Assembly (NCBI GenBank): GCA_026826555.1
Contig: JAKSZT010054335.1
Span: 5,927,565-5,991,564, forward strand
DNA: 64,000 nucleotides
Direction of reading: 5' to 3'
Source of the DNA: Tolypeutes matacus
Taxonomy: Eukaryota; Chordata; Mammalia; Cingulata; Chlamyphoridae
This document shows positions 50,832-62,866 of the stretch, piece after piece. Position numbers and translations under genes: made by a program. Numbering within the stretch: position 1 is the stretch's first letter; each line of letters begins with the position of its first letter. The notes under the pieces are model-generated. The model made no database searches and had not been told where the DNA came from. It was given only the letters and a program-made list of their open reading frames with translations.

Positions 50832-52726
50832 TGTATTAGTCAGCTAAAGGGGTGCTGAAATTTGTTGGCTTTTATACAGGGTATTTATTTGGGGTAAAAA
50901 CTTAGTTACAAGGCCCTAAAGAGTCCAACTCAAGGTACCATAAGAGATACTTTCTCCCCCAAGTCATTTGCCACGTTTTGAGGTAAGATGGTGGGCCTGG
51001 TCTCTCCTTCTTTCTTCCTCTTAAGACTCTGTGGGCCCAGCTTCTTCCGATCTCAGCTGTAGGCTGGAGGGCTTGTTTCTTTCCAGGGCTTCTCAGCTGC
51101 TTAGAGCTATGGTCTCTTCAGCTGCAAACTTTCAGGTGAATGGCTTAGTGCTCCCAGGGCTTTAGCTGTTTGAGCCTTCTCCTTTCATTCACATGGCAGG
51201 ACTGAAATGACCAAGTTCTCTCCTTTTCTTTGTCTTCTTCTGGGCTTCTTCTTGAGTGAGTGCCCATTTATATAGCCCACCAAGGGGGCGGGGACTCAAC
51301 CCTGAGTCTTGTCCTACTGACGTCGAATGAAAGCCCTAATGTTTTTTATTTTTTTAATAATTTTTTTTTAATTTCTAAGGAAGCTTTAGATTACATTTAT
51401 GTTATGTAAAAATTATAAGGGATTCCCTTAAACCCCATTCCCTCCCTCTTCCAAAATTTCCCACATTAACAACATCCTTCATTAGTGTGGTACATTTGTT
51501 AAAATTGACAAACACATATTGAAGCACTGGTACTAATCATGGAGTACAGTTTACATTATAGTTTACACTCTGTCCTGCACAATTTTGTAAGTCATGACAA
51601 AATATTCAATGGTCTATATCCATCACTGCATTGTTATGCAGGACAAAACCAATGTCCTGAAAATGCCCCCATATTACACCTATTCTTCCCTCTCCCATCC
51701 CTCAGAGCCTCTGGTAGTCATTGCCTTTACATCAATGATAAGCTGGAATAATATTACTGCTAGAATAATAAGTCTATAGTAGAATAATAGTAAGTCTACT
51801 TTAGTCTATTATTCATTCTGCAATCTTGAGGATTTTAGGATGGTGATGTCTACTCTGCTTCTAATTGAGAGGGGACTTAGATCCCATGGAGTAGATGGAT
51901 GGAGCTGTCTTGCTTGCAGTTGCAGACACATTCTGTTCCTTGGGATGGGTGTTATACATCATCATCTCCTTTAGTTGTCCTGGGTGAGTCCAATGAACTG
52001 GAGAGTAGGTGTTGCAACTTTGCTGAAATTCAGGGCTCAACTGGCTGGCACATGAACGGACCAAAGATTTAATTCTCTGGGACACATATTTATCAAGTAT
52101 TGTGCTAATTATAGGTTCAAATAAAAGGGGCAGGAGAGCCATGTGTAGAGAACCTATATATGAGTCTAACTCTGTTACATTGGGGAGCATAAATTCCAAA
52201 GTAAGACCCCCTCACAGGGTGCCAAATTCCCAAGCTGTCTGCCCTGCTTATAGTTTCTGCATGTCTCTAGAGCCCTCAGGAGCCTCGCTATTTGAGGCAC
52301 TGTTTACTGTGGCAGTTAGTGAGATCCTGCTGAGACCTGCATAAGTGTAACCTCTGGAATGACCTCCCGACTCACTTTGAAATCTCTTAGCCATAAAAAC
52401 TCATTTGTATTTACCATTTCCCCCTTTTGGTCAAAGTCTTATTCCAGATGCATTGCTAATTAGTGCGTGGTATAATCCCTTGGTGCAGGAGGCTCATCCC
52501 TGGGAGTCGTGTCCCATGCCAGGGGGATGGTAGTGTGTTTATATGCTGAGTTTGGCTTAGAAAGAGGCCACATTTGAGCAACAAATAGGTCAAAGCCCTA
52601 ATCTTAACATAATTTAATCAAAGACATCCAAACTGAATCTAATACAATCAAAGGGTATCACACCCAGAAGAACAGATCAGTTTACAAATCTTTTTGGGAA
52701 TTCATAAATAATATCAAACTGCTGCA
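50832..52726 (+). mobile_element. Solo LTR, second copy, split by a retroposon
   Basis: Starts TGTATTAGTCAGC and ends CTGCTGCA, alignable along its length to 38673-39326 once 51341-52591 is removed. Possible 5-bp duplication ATCCC (50827-50831) and ACCCC (52727-52731), one mismatch. It sits in an older L1. Confidence 0.75.
51341..52591 (-). mobile_element. Unidentified 1.25-kb retroposon
   Basis: Inserted in the LTR with an 11-bp duplication AAAGCCCTAAT (51330-51340, 52592-52602) and a T/A-rich left end, so it was copied by target-primed reverse transcription on the minus strand. It holds no long ORF; the 112-codon minus frame at 51861-52199 shows no domain. A shorter related stretch may lie at 59756-59880. 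I cannot name the family. It is probably a lineage-specific non-autonomous element. Confidence 0.65.
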
Positions 52727-52811
52727 ACCCCCTACCCATAGAACCAGATTTATCAACAGTTAACATTTTGCCCCATTTGTTTTTCTATCACCTATCATCT
52801 ATCATCTGTGT

Positions 52812-53296
52812 ATTTTTTTTTTTTTTTAAGATTTATTTACTTATTTACTTTTATCCATTTTAACCCCTCCCCCAAGTTTTTGCTTTTTGTGTCCATTCGC
52901 TGGGCAATTCTCTGTGTCTGTTTCCTCCTGTCTCTTCTCATCCTTCTCCTCCTCTTTTCACTGGGATTCGATCCTGGGAACCTCCGATGCGGGAGAGAGA
53001 CGTCCTACCACCCGCGCCACCTTAGTTTCTGGTTTTTCGGCACGTCTCATCTTGGCTCTCCCTTGTGTCACTCTCCTGTTATGTCATCATCTTGCTGCTT
53101 GGCTCCGCGGGGCACCCACTCGGGCCTGGCGGCTCACCCGTGCGCAGGGCCTGGGGGGCTCACCTGCTTGCGGGGCCTGATGGCCTGCGCACCATCTATA
53201 TTTTTCTTTATTTTTACCAGGAGGTCCTAGGGATTGAACCTAGGTCCCCCCATATGGGAGACTGACGCCCAACCATTTGAACCACATCCGCCTCCT
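52812..53296 (-). mobile_element. Dimeric DAS-type SINE (longer subfamily)
   Basis: Minus strand. First unit 52812-53036, linker with tandem ggcctgg/ggctcac text, second head ending CATCCGCCTCC. Target duplication unclear. Confidence 0.85.
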
Positions 53297-53497
53297 GTCT
53301 ATCTTTTTAACACTTGTAAATAGTTTGCATACATCTTGTCCTTTAATATTTAATACTTATATGTATATTTCCTGAGACGAGGATATTCACTTATGTGACC
53401 CCATTAACTACAATTATCAAGTTCAGGAAATTTAGTAATGATATAAAGCACACAGTTTATATTCCAATTTTTTCAATTGTACTAGTAATGTCCTTTT

Positions 53498-53931
53498 TTT
53501 TTTTTTTAAGATTTATTTATTTACTTTATCCATTTTAACCCCCGCCCCCCTTCCCCATTTGCTGTTTTGTGTCCATTCGCTGGGCAATTCTCTGTGTCTG
53601 TATCCTGCCATCTCTTCTCATCCTCCTCCTCAAGTCTTCACCAGGATTCGACGCTGGAGACCTCCGATGTAGGAGAGAGGTGTTTTGCCACCTGTGCCAC
53701 CTCAGTTCCTGGCTTTCAGAGCTTTCGCAGCATCTCGTCTTGTCTCTCCCCCGGGACCTGGCGGCTCACCGGCACACAGAGCCTGGCAGCCCATGCGCCT
53801 TCTATATATATATATTTTTTTTTTTTTTTAATTTTTTAATTTTTTAATTTTACCGGGAGGTCCCAGGTATCGAACCCAGGTCCCTCCATATGGCAGACGG
53901 ACGCCCAACCATTTGAGCCACATCCGAAAGC
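53498..53931 (-). mobile_element. Dimeric DAS-type SINE (longer subfamily)
   Basis: Minus strand, 16-bp duplication CTAGTAATGTCCTTTT (53482-53497, 53932-53947). Same structure as 52812-53296. Confidence 0.93.
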
Positions 53932-54029
53932 CTAGTAATGTCCTTTTAGGATTTTTTTCCTTTCCATTAATAGAGCCAGTCAGGGTCATGTATTACATTT
54001 AATTGCCATTGTGTCTTTAATCTCTCTTT

Positions 54030-55175
54030 TGTTTTTCACTTTGGTAATATATATACAACATAAAATTTCTCATTGCAGCCACTCCCAAGCATACAATTCA
54101 GTGGCATTAATTGCATTCACAGTGTTGTGCTACCATCACTATCATCCATTCTCAAAACTTCCACTGCTCCAAACACAGACCCTGCACCTCTTAAGCATTA
54201 ACTCTCTATTCCTCAGCCCTGGTAACTAGTAGTCTTGGTCTCTAGGAATTTGCATATTTTAGTTATTTTATGTAAAAGGAATCATAATATTTGTCCTTTG
54301 GTGTCTGCATTATTTCACTCACTGTAATGTTTTCAAGGTTCATCCATGTTCTGCACAGAACTCCCTTTTTATGACGAATATTCCATTTTAGGTATATACT
54401 ACATTTTGTTTATCCATTTATCTGTGATGGACTCTTGGACTGCTTCCACCTTTTGGCTATAGTGTATAATGCTGCTTTGGACATTGGTGTATAAACATCT
54501 AGTTGAGTCCCTGTTTTCAATTCTTTGAGGTATATACCTAGAAGTGGGATTGTCAGGCTTTATGGTAATTCTCTGTTTAACTTTCTGAGGAGTTGCCAAA
54601 CTGTTTTCCATAGCGGCTGCACCATTTTACATTCCCACCAGCAATGTTTGACTGTTCTTATTTCTCTGCATTCTCGTCAGCACTTATTATTTTTTGTTTT
54701 TTTAAATAGCCATTCTAGTGGGTAGTAAATAGTATGTCATTATGTATTTTTTTTTTTTAAAGATTGATTTATCCCCCTTCCCCCTGTTGTTTGTGCTTGC
54801 TGTCTGCTCTGTGTTGTCCATTCAAGGTCTGCTCTCTATGTCTGCTCGTCTTCTCTTTAGGAGGTACTAGGAACCGAACCTTGGACTTCCCATGTGGGGG
54901 AGAGGCGCTCAATTGCTTGAGCCACCTCAGCTCCCTGCTTTGCTGTATCTCTCACTGTCTTTCCTATTTGTGTCTCCTTGTTGCATCATTTTGTTGCATC
55001 AGCTTGCCATGCCTGCCCATGGCGCCAGTTTGCTGTCTTGCCCATCTTCTCCAGTAGGCACTGGGAACCAAACCTGGGACCTCCCATGTGGTAGGTGGGA
55101 GCTCAGTTACTTGAGCCACTTCCGCTTCCCTCATTATAGTTTTGATTTGCATTTCCCTAGTGGCTATTGATGTTG
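54030..55175 (-). mobile_element. Old L1 3' region, interrupted by a SINE
   Basis: 54030-54745 and 55131-55175 are one diverged minus-strand L1 end (agaagtgggattgtcaggctttatgg, ttttgatttgcatttccctagtg), split by 54746-55130. Confidence 0.7.
54746..55130 (-). mobile_element. Dimeric DAS-type SINE
   Basis: Minus strand, two units. TCATTAT at 54737-54743 and 55131-55137 is a likely short duplication. Confidence 0.85.
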
Positions 55176-55599
55176 AGTGGTTTATAATTTTTAAAATGAT
55201 ACTTTTTTTTGATTACAAAAATACTATATAGTAATTGTAGAAAACCTGGAAAATATAGCAGATCATGAGGAAAATATAAAAATTACCTTTAATTTCATTA
55301 CCTAGGAGTAAGCATGGATTACATTTTTGCTTTTTATTTTTTTATTTTTATTTTTATTTTTTTAATTGGATTACATTTTGCTATATCTACCTGTCATTTA
55401 TGTATTTGTTCATTTCTCAAAAAGGGAACATAATTTTGTAACTATGTTTTTCATTTAACAATTGTGATCTCATTGCAACTGTTGATCTCTTAGTTTATCC
55501 CTGAGGAATTTGTTTTAGTTAATTGTTTATATCTTCCTATTGTGAATGGGACATTAAAGTTTTATAGTTCGTTATTCGTGCATATATTCAATTTATATA

Positions 55600-55790
55600 T
55601 CATTAATTTTCACATATAAATTTTCTAACTGTTGTACTTTAGTAACTCATATTTCTAGTAGTTTTTTAGTTGGTTCATTTTGGATTTCTGCATGTGCAAT
55701 CATATCATCTACATATAAAGATAATTTGATTATCTCCCTTTTAAGTATTGCTTTCTTACTTTGCTATGGGCTAATCTAGTTCACTAGCAG
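55600..55790 (-). mobile_element. Old L1 ORF2 fragment
   Basis: The catatcatctacatataaagataatttgattatctccctttt pattern is a diverged minus-strand reverse-transcriptase region. No open frame. Confidence 0.5.
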
Positions 55791-56045
55791 TTCCTGTACA
55801 ATGCCAAATCAGCAGGTCGGCCAGCCCCTTCTCTCTTTCCTTCTGCCTCGTCCCTGGCCCAGGACACCCGTTCCCTAGTGTCAGGCTATTGTAGTAAGCT
55901 ACTTTCTGGATTCTTACTTCCTTCTTTTCCCTCCAATCCATTTTCCCCTTAGCCCTGTGTTTTGTTTTTTTTTTTCCCCAATGAACTTCATTAATCACAA
56001 CTGTCTTTTATTGAGCAGTGGCAGGCATTTTAAATGTTCCACATT

Positions 56046-56548
56046 ACTGTGTACTATTCATTACAGTAAAGGATTTCACTGGCTTAAAAATCCAAAAATT
56101 TATGTAAAAAGTTTTGTTTGAAAAATGAAGCTGCCCTGGCAGTATGCATTTTTGAGCCAAACAATTCAAAAATATAATTTTCCCCCTACATAAAGACTGC
56201 CTCTTAAGCTAGAGCCTCCTTACAACTTTGAAATGTGCAATAAAGAGTACCTGTGTTCTAGTTAATGTAGCATATGTAATTACTAAATGATTTAGAATGT
56301 CATGAAAAATATGAACATTTCCTGTGGAAATGCTTTAAGAGCATGTATTTCCATTTATTACCTGTTTTTAGTGTACACCAGTTGATTACAGAGCAATGGT
56401 GTTTATAAGCTTGATTTTTTTAAAAGTATCTGGTCCCAAAGACTGTTACGCTAAAAATGTTTACCGAAAAATCACTAAACTTTATTTCCCTTCTTGTAGT
56501 TCTTTGTAGTAATAGTTCATAAAAATGTGTTTATTACTAAAAAAAAAA
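56046..56548 (+). pseudogene. Retrocopy of an unidentified transcript (3' UTR-like)
   Basis: A 0.5-kb non-repeat sequence ends in an A tract (56540-56548) and is flanked by a perfect 14-bp duplication AAATGTTCCACATT (56032-56045, 56549-56562). It splits an older MIR, parts of which flank it. It contains no long ORF and looks like a 5'-truncated mRNA 3' end. I cannot name the parent gene. Confidence 0.7.
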
Positions 56549-56562
56549 AAATGTTCCACATT

Positions 56563-56785
56563 TACTCTTCACAATCCTGAAAGGTTGGTGGTTTTATTAT
56601 AGACCTTTGTTATAGCTATATGTGTTTATATGTATTATATCTCTATATCTTTATTGTACAAATACATCTCTGTTTTATCTATGTCTTTATAGATATAAAA
56701 ATGTACATCATCTTTATTTTATAGATGGAGGAAACAAGGCTTAAAGAAATTTTTACCTAGCTTAAGATCACATAATTAACAAGTG
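56563..56785 (+). mobile_element. MIR-like relic, right part
   Basis: cttcacaatcctgaaaggttgg and ttttatagatggaggaaacaaggcttaaag belong to a MIR whose left part ends at 56031 (gagcagtggcaggcattt). Confidence 0.55.
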
Positions 56786-57403
56786 ACATTTCTGTTTAGA
56801 AAGACCATGTTGTTAAAGTTTTTTTTTTAAAACAATGTTCCTCCTTACTTATTTTTCATATATATATATATTTATATCTTCTAGGTTGCAAGAGGTGGTA
56901 TTGGCTTCCAGAAACTTTATTAGCTAGCTCTTCTGTTCCTTTATTCATGCCTCACCTTGGTTTTGGATAATTTCTGCGTTTTTTACTTCACTGATTTGGT
57001 TTTCTGTGTTTTCCAGTTTGCTGGTCGTTGTTTCAATTGAAGTTTAAAAAGCCTAAATTCTTTTTTTCTGATGTGAAATACTAAAGCGTAGCACTAGGAA
57101 CAAAAGTTCTTTTTAGGTGGAGCATGAAGAAACATGTCAAAAGAATCACTTATTCTTGATTTTCATTATCTATCACCTCTACTTCAACTAGATTTAATAT
57201 ATATGCGTGTGTGTGTGTGTTTCACACTTAGGTAGCAGGTCAGCACTTCAACCTGAAATTTTTTGTGCTAAATTTTTAGCTTCCTATTGAATATTCTGTA
57301 AAGGGGAAATAAGTAGATTCATGTTCTGTGAATAAAAGATAAAAACCATGCTGGCAATTGAAAAACCAGTTTGCCTCATCATAGTTTGGAACATCAAACC
57401 ATA
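56786..57403. other. ULK4 intron 12 segment, unassigned
   Basis: Contains a (GT)n tract at 57203-57220 and no recognised gene. Confidence 0.3.
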
Positions 57404-57572
57404 GATCTGTGTTCTAGTCCTAACCAGTCTTAGTTGTAAACTTGAGCAAGTCAGTTACTTTCACTGAGCTATATTCTTTTCACCCTTAAAATGGGAACAA
57501 TGATACATCTGTATGACTCAGGGTTTTTGTGGGAAAATATTTTGAATAGTAATTAAAAGTATATAAGTATGT
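57404..57572 (+). mobile_element. MIR-like relic
   Basis: aaacttgagcaagtcagttactttcactgagc and cttaaaatgggaacaatgata, a typical MIR core. It ends about 110 nt before ULK4 exon 13. Confidence 0.65.
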
Positions 57573-57682
57573 TAATGGAGGTGACCTTTATGGGTGGAAT
57601 CTTACTTAGTGTGTTATTAGCTCAGTCTTTTAAAGCTTTTTGTTAGTCACATTAACGAAGTCTGATTTCGTTCTTGTTTCAG

Positions 57683-57787
57683 ATTCCAGGTGGACAGCTG
57701 AGTCAGCAGGATCTGGAGGCCCAGATGCGAGAGCTAATCTACACAGACTCGGAGCTGGTCATCACCCCAATTATCGACAACCCGAAG
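57683..57787 (+). CDS. ULK4: ULK4 exon 13 (codons 396-430)
   Basis: Acceptor CTTGTTTCAG ends at 57682. It encodes the conserved S-Q-Q-D-L-E to M-R-E-L-I-Y-T-D-S and P-I-I-D-N-P-K segment. The donor GTCTGA at 57788 is weak because C sits at +3. Both flanking introns are phase 0 and the exon is 105 nt, so it could be skipped without a frameshift. Reading on through the donor meets TGA after one codon. Confidence 0.92.
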
Positions 57788-58699
57788 GTCTGAAATCTGG
57801 ATGATATTTTCGTTCAGAATATTTTTTGCCTTCTTATCAGTCCTGTTCTGTTGTCTGCTTCTGTTTCATTTTTGCCACACATCTGCATTTCTAATTTCCA
57901 CGCTGTCAGTAACCCTCTCCTCTCCTGCCTGTGCTTCATGGGGGTGGTGGATTTCCTTCTTCCTCTGTTTCCATGTGTCAGCTCTGCCTCCATGGTGCTG
58001 AGGAGTGCTGCTGACTTCCAGGCCCTTTGTTTCTCCGTGCATACCTGCGTGAATGACCAAATACTGTGGTCTCTGAGGTATTGCGAAGGCACTGGCCAGG
58101 GAGCACCCCGCCAGGCTGGGCCTTCACCCTCTCAAAGACTGTCATGGCTGCACGGTAGAGGGTGGGGAGGCACGGTGGGAGCTGGGAGAGCCATGGTGCA
58201 CAGTGCACTTCTCATTTGGTCTAGTTTTCTTGCACCATGCCTTTAGGAATGTCGTACTATATAACTAGGAGATGATGGGTACTCTCCTTTTCCAGCTCCC
58301 CAACATTAATACTCTACCACCTGTTCCTTATTTTAACTTTCCTGCTGCCCTTTTAAAAAATGTCTTTTACTGCATTAGTTCATGACTATTTCCTCTTGCC
58401 TCATGGGGGAGCATTACTCTAGTTTAGACCAAATGGGTTCTTGGATACATGCTTATATCCTAGATATATTTGTCATAAAGGAATTAATTCTTTTCATGAG
58501 TTTCAGATGTCTGGCAGAGTAACTAGCTGTATATTACACTAAATTTGATGGGTAATGGGACATTTTCCCAGTGGACTTTCTAGAGTAATTTGAATTATTT
58601 GGGATAGTTTACTTTTTATTTTTTATTTTTATTTTTTACCACATTCCTTTTGTATTTATTTATTTTTTTCTTAAAACCACCACCTAGCCGTTTCTGAGA
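57788..58699. other. Start of ULK4 intron 13, unassigned
   Basis: 57800-58260 is unusually G+C- and CT-rich for the region and open in several frames, but no frame has protein-like content. Not identified. Confidence 0.3.
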
Positions 58700-59270
58700 A
58701 ACTTTAGTCAGTAGAGGTTTTTTGTTTTTTTTTTTTTAAATTTTATATTTAAACTAATTTTAGATTTATAGAAAGTTTCAAAAATTAGTATGGAGAGTTC
58801 CTAGACACCTTTTAACTTGACTTCTCTTAGTGTTTCACCCTATGCGACCATCCCACAGGTAGGTGTCAGAGCCAGGAAGTGGAAGTTAATACTGGCTCAG
58901 AGGTGTTAACTGAGCTGTCGAACTTTCCAAATTTTACCAGTTTTTCCACTCATACCCTTTTTCTTTTTGTCCCAGGATCTCACATTAGTCAGTTGTTATC
59001 CCATAGCCTGTCTAGCCTTTCAAGCCTGTGGCACTTAGAGGAGTACTGATCAGGTATTTTGTAGAATGTCCCCCAATTTGGGTTTATCTAACATTTTCTT
59101 GTGATTAGAATAAGGTATACATTTTTGGCAAGAATACCATCAATAAAGGTTTTAAAAAGACTGTATATTAGAGGTTTTGGAGGAGTTAGACATAGAAGTC
59201 TCAAGGTGAAGTACCCCGGCTGTTTCCTTAGAACTCAGGGCACCTACCACATGTTTCTTCATTTTCCTGA
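58700..59270 (-). mobile_element. Old L1 3' region
   Basis: gtatggagagttcctagacacc, ccaggatctcacattagtcag and ggtattttgtagaatgtcccccaatttgggtttatc are a well-known old L1 3' UTR text. Confidence 0.7.
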
Positions 59271-59559
59271 AATAAATTGTGCACGTTCCTGTTGATGCTC
59301 CCCCAGCTTCCTGGAATGGTGTCTTCTCTAATTCACCATCAAGTCCTGACTCCCCTTCAAGACCGAAAACCACCTTCAACTCCTCCATAGTCCCTGTCCT
59401 CACCATATCAGCCTAAGTGCTTGCTGCATTCCCTACATTCTTAAAAAATAAGTGTTCTCTCTCTCTGAAATATTTTGCCAGGAATTATTTTCTGCCTGTT
59501 TTGAATTTTCTGCTTACATGTTTTGCATTTTATTGTTGTTTAACAAATGTTTGACTCTT

Positions 59560-59672
59560 CTTCCCAAGGAGAATGTCTGCTCTCTGACAGTATGGATCAT
59601 GGCTTTTATCTCTTTGAATCCCCCTTAGTGCTTAGTTAGCATGGCACCTTGCCACAATTGTTTGTTGAATGA
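59560..59672 (+). mobile_element. L2-like relic
   Basis: gagaatgtctgctctctgacag and cttagtgcttagttagcatggcacc end with ttgttgaatgattgaat, as in L2 3' ends. Confidence 0.5.
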
Positions 59673-59755
59673 TTGAATTTCTAACCTAGAGGTAAATTAG
59701 CTTAAGAATAAATCAAGATAGAGTGAGTTTTTTGGAGGGGAAGGGGGAACCATTT

Positions 59756-59940
59756 TTAAAAATATATTTTTATTAGAGAGATTGTGAACTTACAAAACAA
59801 TCATGTACATGTGTAGAATTCCCATACAACAACCCTTCACCAACACACCACACCGTTGTGGAACATTTGTTACAGAATATGAGGTAATATAATATATTAT
59901 AATATATTAATATAATATATTAATATATATTTTATAGTTT
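59756..59940 (-). repeat. Retroposon fragment and (TAATA)n tract
   Basis: 59756-59880 shares the ccaacacacc-gttgtggaacatttgtta motif with part of the 51341-52591 element. 59880-59937 is an imperfect TATAATA repeat. Confidence 0.4.
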
Positions 59941-60104
59941 TTCCATAAGTATAGGGTGGGTCTTTTTCATGAAGCTTTATTTTCTTGCAGATAGCAATTG
60001 AAATGAATTTTTCTTATAAGTTATTGCCTATATGTGTGTATTTGAATTTGAAAAGGCATTGTTGAATTCTTATTCTTTTTGGTGACTATTATATTTTTAC
60101 AGCA

Positions 60105-60230
60105 TTAATATTTTTCAGTTTAATTAAGCAAATACTTATTGAGTACCTGATATATGCTTGATGTTTTATAAGGTACTGGTGGAGATGTAAAGATTTATGA
60201 GACATAATCCCAGCCCTCATTCATTTATAG
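60105..60230 (+). mobile_element. L2-like relic
   Basis: aatacttattgagtacctgatatatgcttgatg and acataatcccagccctcattc match the L2 3' pattern. It ends about 50 nt before ULK4 exon 14. Confidence 0.55.
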
Positions 60231-60282
60231 AATGGTTTCAAAATGCATTGCAAATAAGTTTTTTTTTTTTTTTAAACCTTAG

Positions 60283-60343
60283 ATTATGAAACCAGCACCG
60301 ATTAAATTTGATTCAAAAATATTGCATCTACCAGCACATTCAG
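60283..60343 (+). CDS. ULK4: ULK4 exon 14 (codons 431-450 plus one base)
   Basis: The acceptor after a long T tract (AAACCTTAG) ends at 60282. The donor is GTAGGA at 60344. It encodes I-M-K-P-A-P and the K-I-L-H-L-P segment of the linker. It is short (61 nt) but fits both phases and the family sequence. Confidence 0.92.
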
Positions 60344-61084
60344 GTAGGATCATATAAAGGACTTACCAAACACTTTGTCTCTTTGGTTACAAATATAAGT
60401 ATGAAATTATTGGAAAATGATATATTTTCTATATGAATAGCTAAATTCTGATTTTTTTTTGCCCATTTGCTATATTCTTGGGGCAGTGCTATGTAAATTC
60501 TGAACAGTCTGTAATCATTTGTACCAGGCTTGGACATTATGCAGCTACGTCTGGCTGCTCTTGTGGGTGGAGAGGTTCCTGTGGAGCGGGCTGAGTTTCC
60601 TTGTGAATGGGTGGGGGCCCTTTTCCTGCCCTACCCCTTGGTTAGAGCCGGTTGAATTTCCACTGTTTGTGGTGCTTTTGAGAGAGTGCACAGCGTTGGG
60701 GAACACAATGAAGAATTGGGATTGTGTCTGAAGGAGTGGGGCCTTTGAGAATGGGGCCAGATGATTCATATTTGTGGGGATGTTGCAGGAATGGAAATAC
60801 TTAAAGGATGATTCTTACCTTTCCTCTCAGCTACTGGGAATTCTTATTTAGGGGAATATCAGAAATTTTTATATACCTTTAATTTTGATATATTTTGTTT
60901 GACAAGTTTTATTTTTATGCTGTTGAGCTAGATCTAGAGAAAGTTTATTTTCATGGCTAGAGTAGAATCTACAATTTGAAGTAAATTCACAATGAACAAA
61001 ATGTATTCATATTTAAATAAGCTGTCTTGTGGTTTTATAGGTCAACTTAATACTGATTAAAAACAAAAAGAAAGTTAAGAATAT
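60344..61084. other. ULK4 intron 14, first part, unassigned
   Basis: No repeat or gene recognised. Confidence 0.3.
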
Positions 61085-61281
61085 TTTTACTTTTAATAAT
61101 ATATTTTATTTAGCTCAGTCTATCCAAAATATTATCATTTCAACATATAACCAACATTAAATTACTGAGATATTATATATATATATTTTCAAACTAAGTC
61201 TTCAAAATGAACGTGAGCCACATTTCAGATATTCAGTGGACACATTTGGCTAGTAGCCACCAGGTAGGACAGTGCAGTTCT
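61085..61281 (-). mobile_element. DNA transposon relic
   Basis: Same family as 16223-16529 (aagtcttcaaaatgaacgtgagccacatttcagat, ggctagtagccacc, ggacagtgcag). One end only. Confidence 0.5.
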
Positions 61282-61867
61282 GGAGTCCGTACGCTTAGCC
61301 ACAAAGCTGTCTCGGAAGGACATTTGGAAAGACCAGAGTGAAGCGGAATATTTCTAGTATTCAGTGCTTTCAGTGCCAAATGGAATTGTTATTTATGAAG
61401 ACTTAAAGGATTAGAATCTGGAAGTAATAATCCTTCCCTTTTTCCCTTTATTTTGAATTGTAGAATCTTTGGCTTTTCCAATATTTTAGGGCTGGGTTGC
61501 TTTACTTGTACAAAGGCTATCTTGTTTTCTCATAATGCAATTTTATTTTATTTAACTTTGTGTTTTGTTATATTCTAAGTTGTGGGATAATTTTCTATTA
61601 GACAGCTTCCTTCTTTTTTAGGCATAGTTTTCTTTTGAAGTAGTTAAAAAGATCTCCCTGAGTAGAAAAAGAGATGAGGAATATAGAAGAATAAATAAAA
61701 GTAGTGTTGTTTTTGGATATTTTTCGTTTTGATAGTGTACAGTTGTGGCTTTCTTTGTCCTCACCTTAACTATTGAAATTCCATACTCTATTTTATTTTT
61801 CTTGTAATGTTTCTAGCATGCTTTTTTCCACGTAATGTGCCATTTTGTTATTTTCTGTCCCCTGCAG

Positions 61868-62049
61868 TGGATAAGTTAGTATTTCTGAAAGACCAAGAGT
61901 GGAACGACTTTTTGCAACAGGTGTGCTCACAGATAGACTCTACCGAGAAGAGCACTGGGGCCTCGCGAGCCAAGCTGAACCTCCTTTGCTATTTATGCTT
62001 GGCAGCTGGTCACAAGGAGGTAGCCACCAGGCTCCTCCATTCACCCCTG
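61868..62049 (+). CDS. ULK4: ULK4 exon 15 (completes codon 451; codons 452-511)
   Basis: Acceptor CCCCTGCAG ends at 61867 and donor GTAAGT starts at 62050. It encodes the start of the C-terminal all-helical (HEAT/ARM-like) region. Visible segments include D-W-N-D-F-L-Q-Q-V-C-like text (here with E before W), S-R-A-K-L-N-L-L-C-Y-L-C and V-A-T-R-L-L-H-S-P-L. Conservation is high and no change breaks the frame. Confidence 0.95.
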
Positions 62050-62866
62050 GTAAGTCAACAGCTTGTGACCCGAAGGCTCCTTTGATGGGCACTGCAGCGG
62101 GCCTTATGCACCTTGCTTTTCTAAATCTCTATAGAGATTTAGTTACAGTGGGGAAAAAGAGTGGTTTATCAACCTGGTAGTTTAATCATTAGGTCTAAAA
62201 GCAGTTGACTGGATGGTGATTTTGAACCTTTTCTGTAGTAACACTCAGGTTTGTATTTAATGTTAACTTGAAATTAATTGTAAGATCATATTCACATGTG
62301 AAATCCTAAGACAGAGGCTTTTCATCGTGTGGGAAAAAGGCTCCTTTGCTGGACTGACCTGGTTAATCCAAGGTTTCTGATGTGACATGGAGGGTGAGGT
62401 CGAATCTCTTAAGACTTCTTTTTTCTCTCCTCTGGGAATATTACATCTTGGACTACCTTGGTTTATTGGTAAAACCAAAGCAATTTGGTAGAGTTTTTGA
62501 AATCATCCTTGGAAAGGAGTTACAGTAGTCTGGGGACATTTTCCACACTGGGCCCTCATTTAGGAACTTACTTAAACAAAATTTTGTTTGTTTCCAAGAT
62601 AATGATGTGACTTTTTTGGAAGTTGGTGTGTGTGTGTGGTAGGGTAGAGGGACATTTAGGGAATACAACTGTGTAGGAGAAAAAGAAAACTGTTCTTAAT
62701 TTTTATTTTTATCTTATTCATATCATCAGTGCTTTTTTGCAACTTTGTAAATAATTGTTTCCTAGGTACAGGGATCACAGTTTAGTATAAAGGTCTGATT
62801 TTGTATACATGTTTCATGTATACAACATTTCATGTTGTTAATGTGCCTTTTAATTTTTTATTCTAG

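Noticed and set aside
51861..52199. 112-codon minus ORF in the 1.25-kb retroposon
   Set aside because: Shorter than expected for any retroelement protein, no motif, and stop-rich flanks.
57800..58260. Exon candidate in the G+C-richer start of intron 13
   Set aside because: Open in several frames on both strands without recognisable protein, and ULK4 continues in phase from 57787 to 60283.
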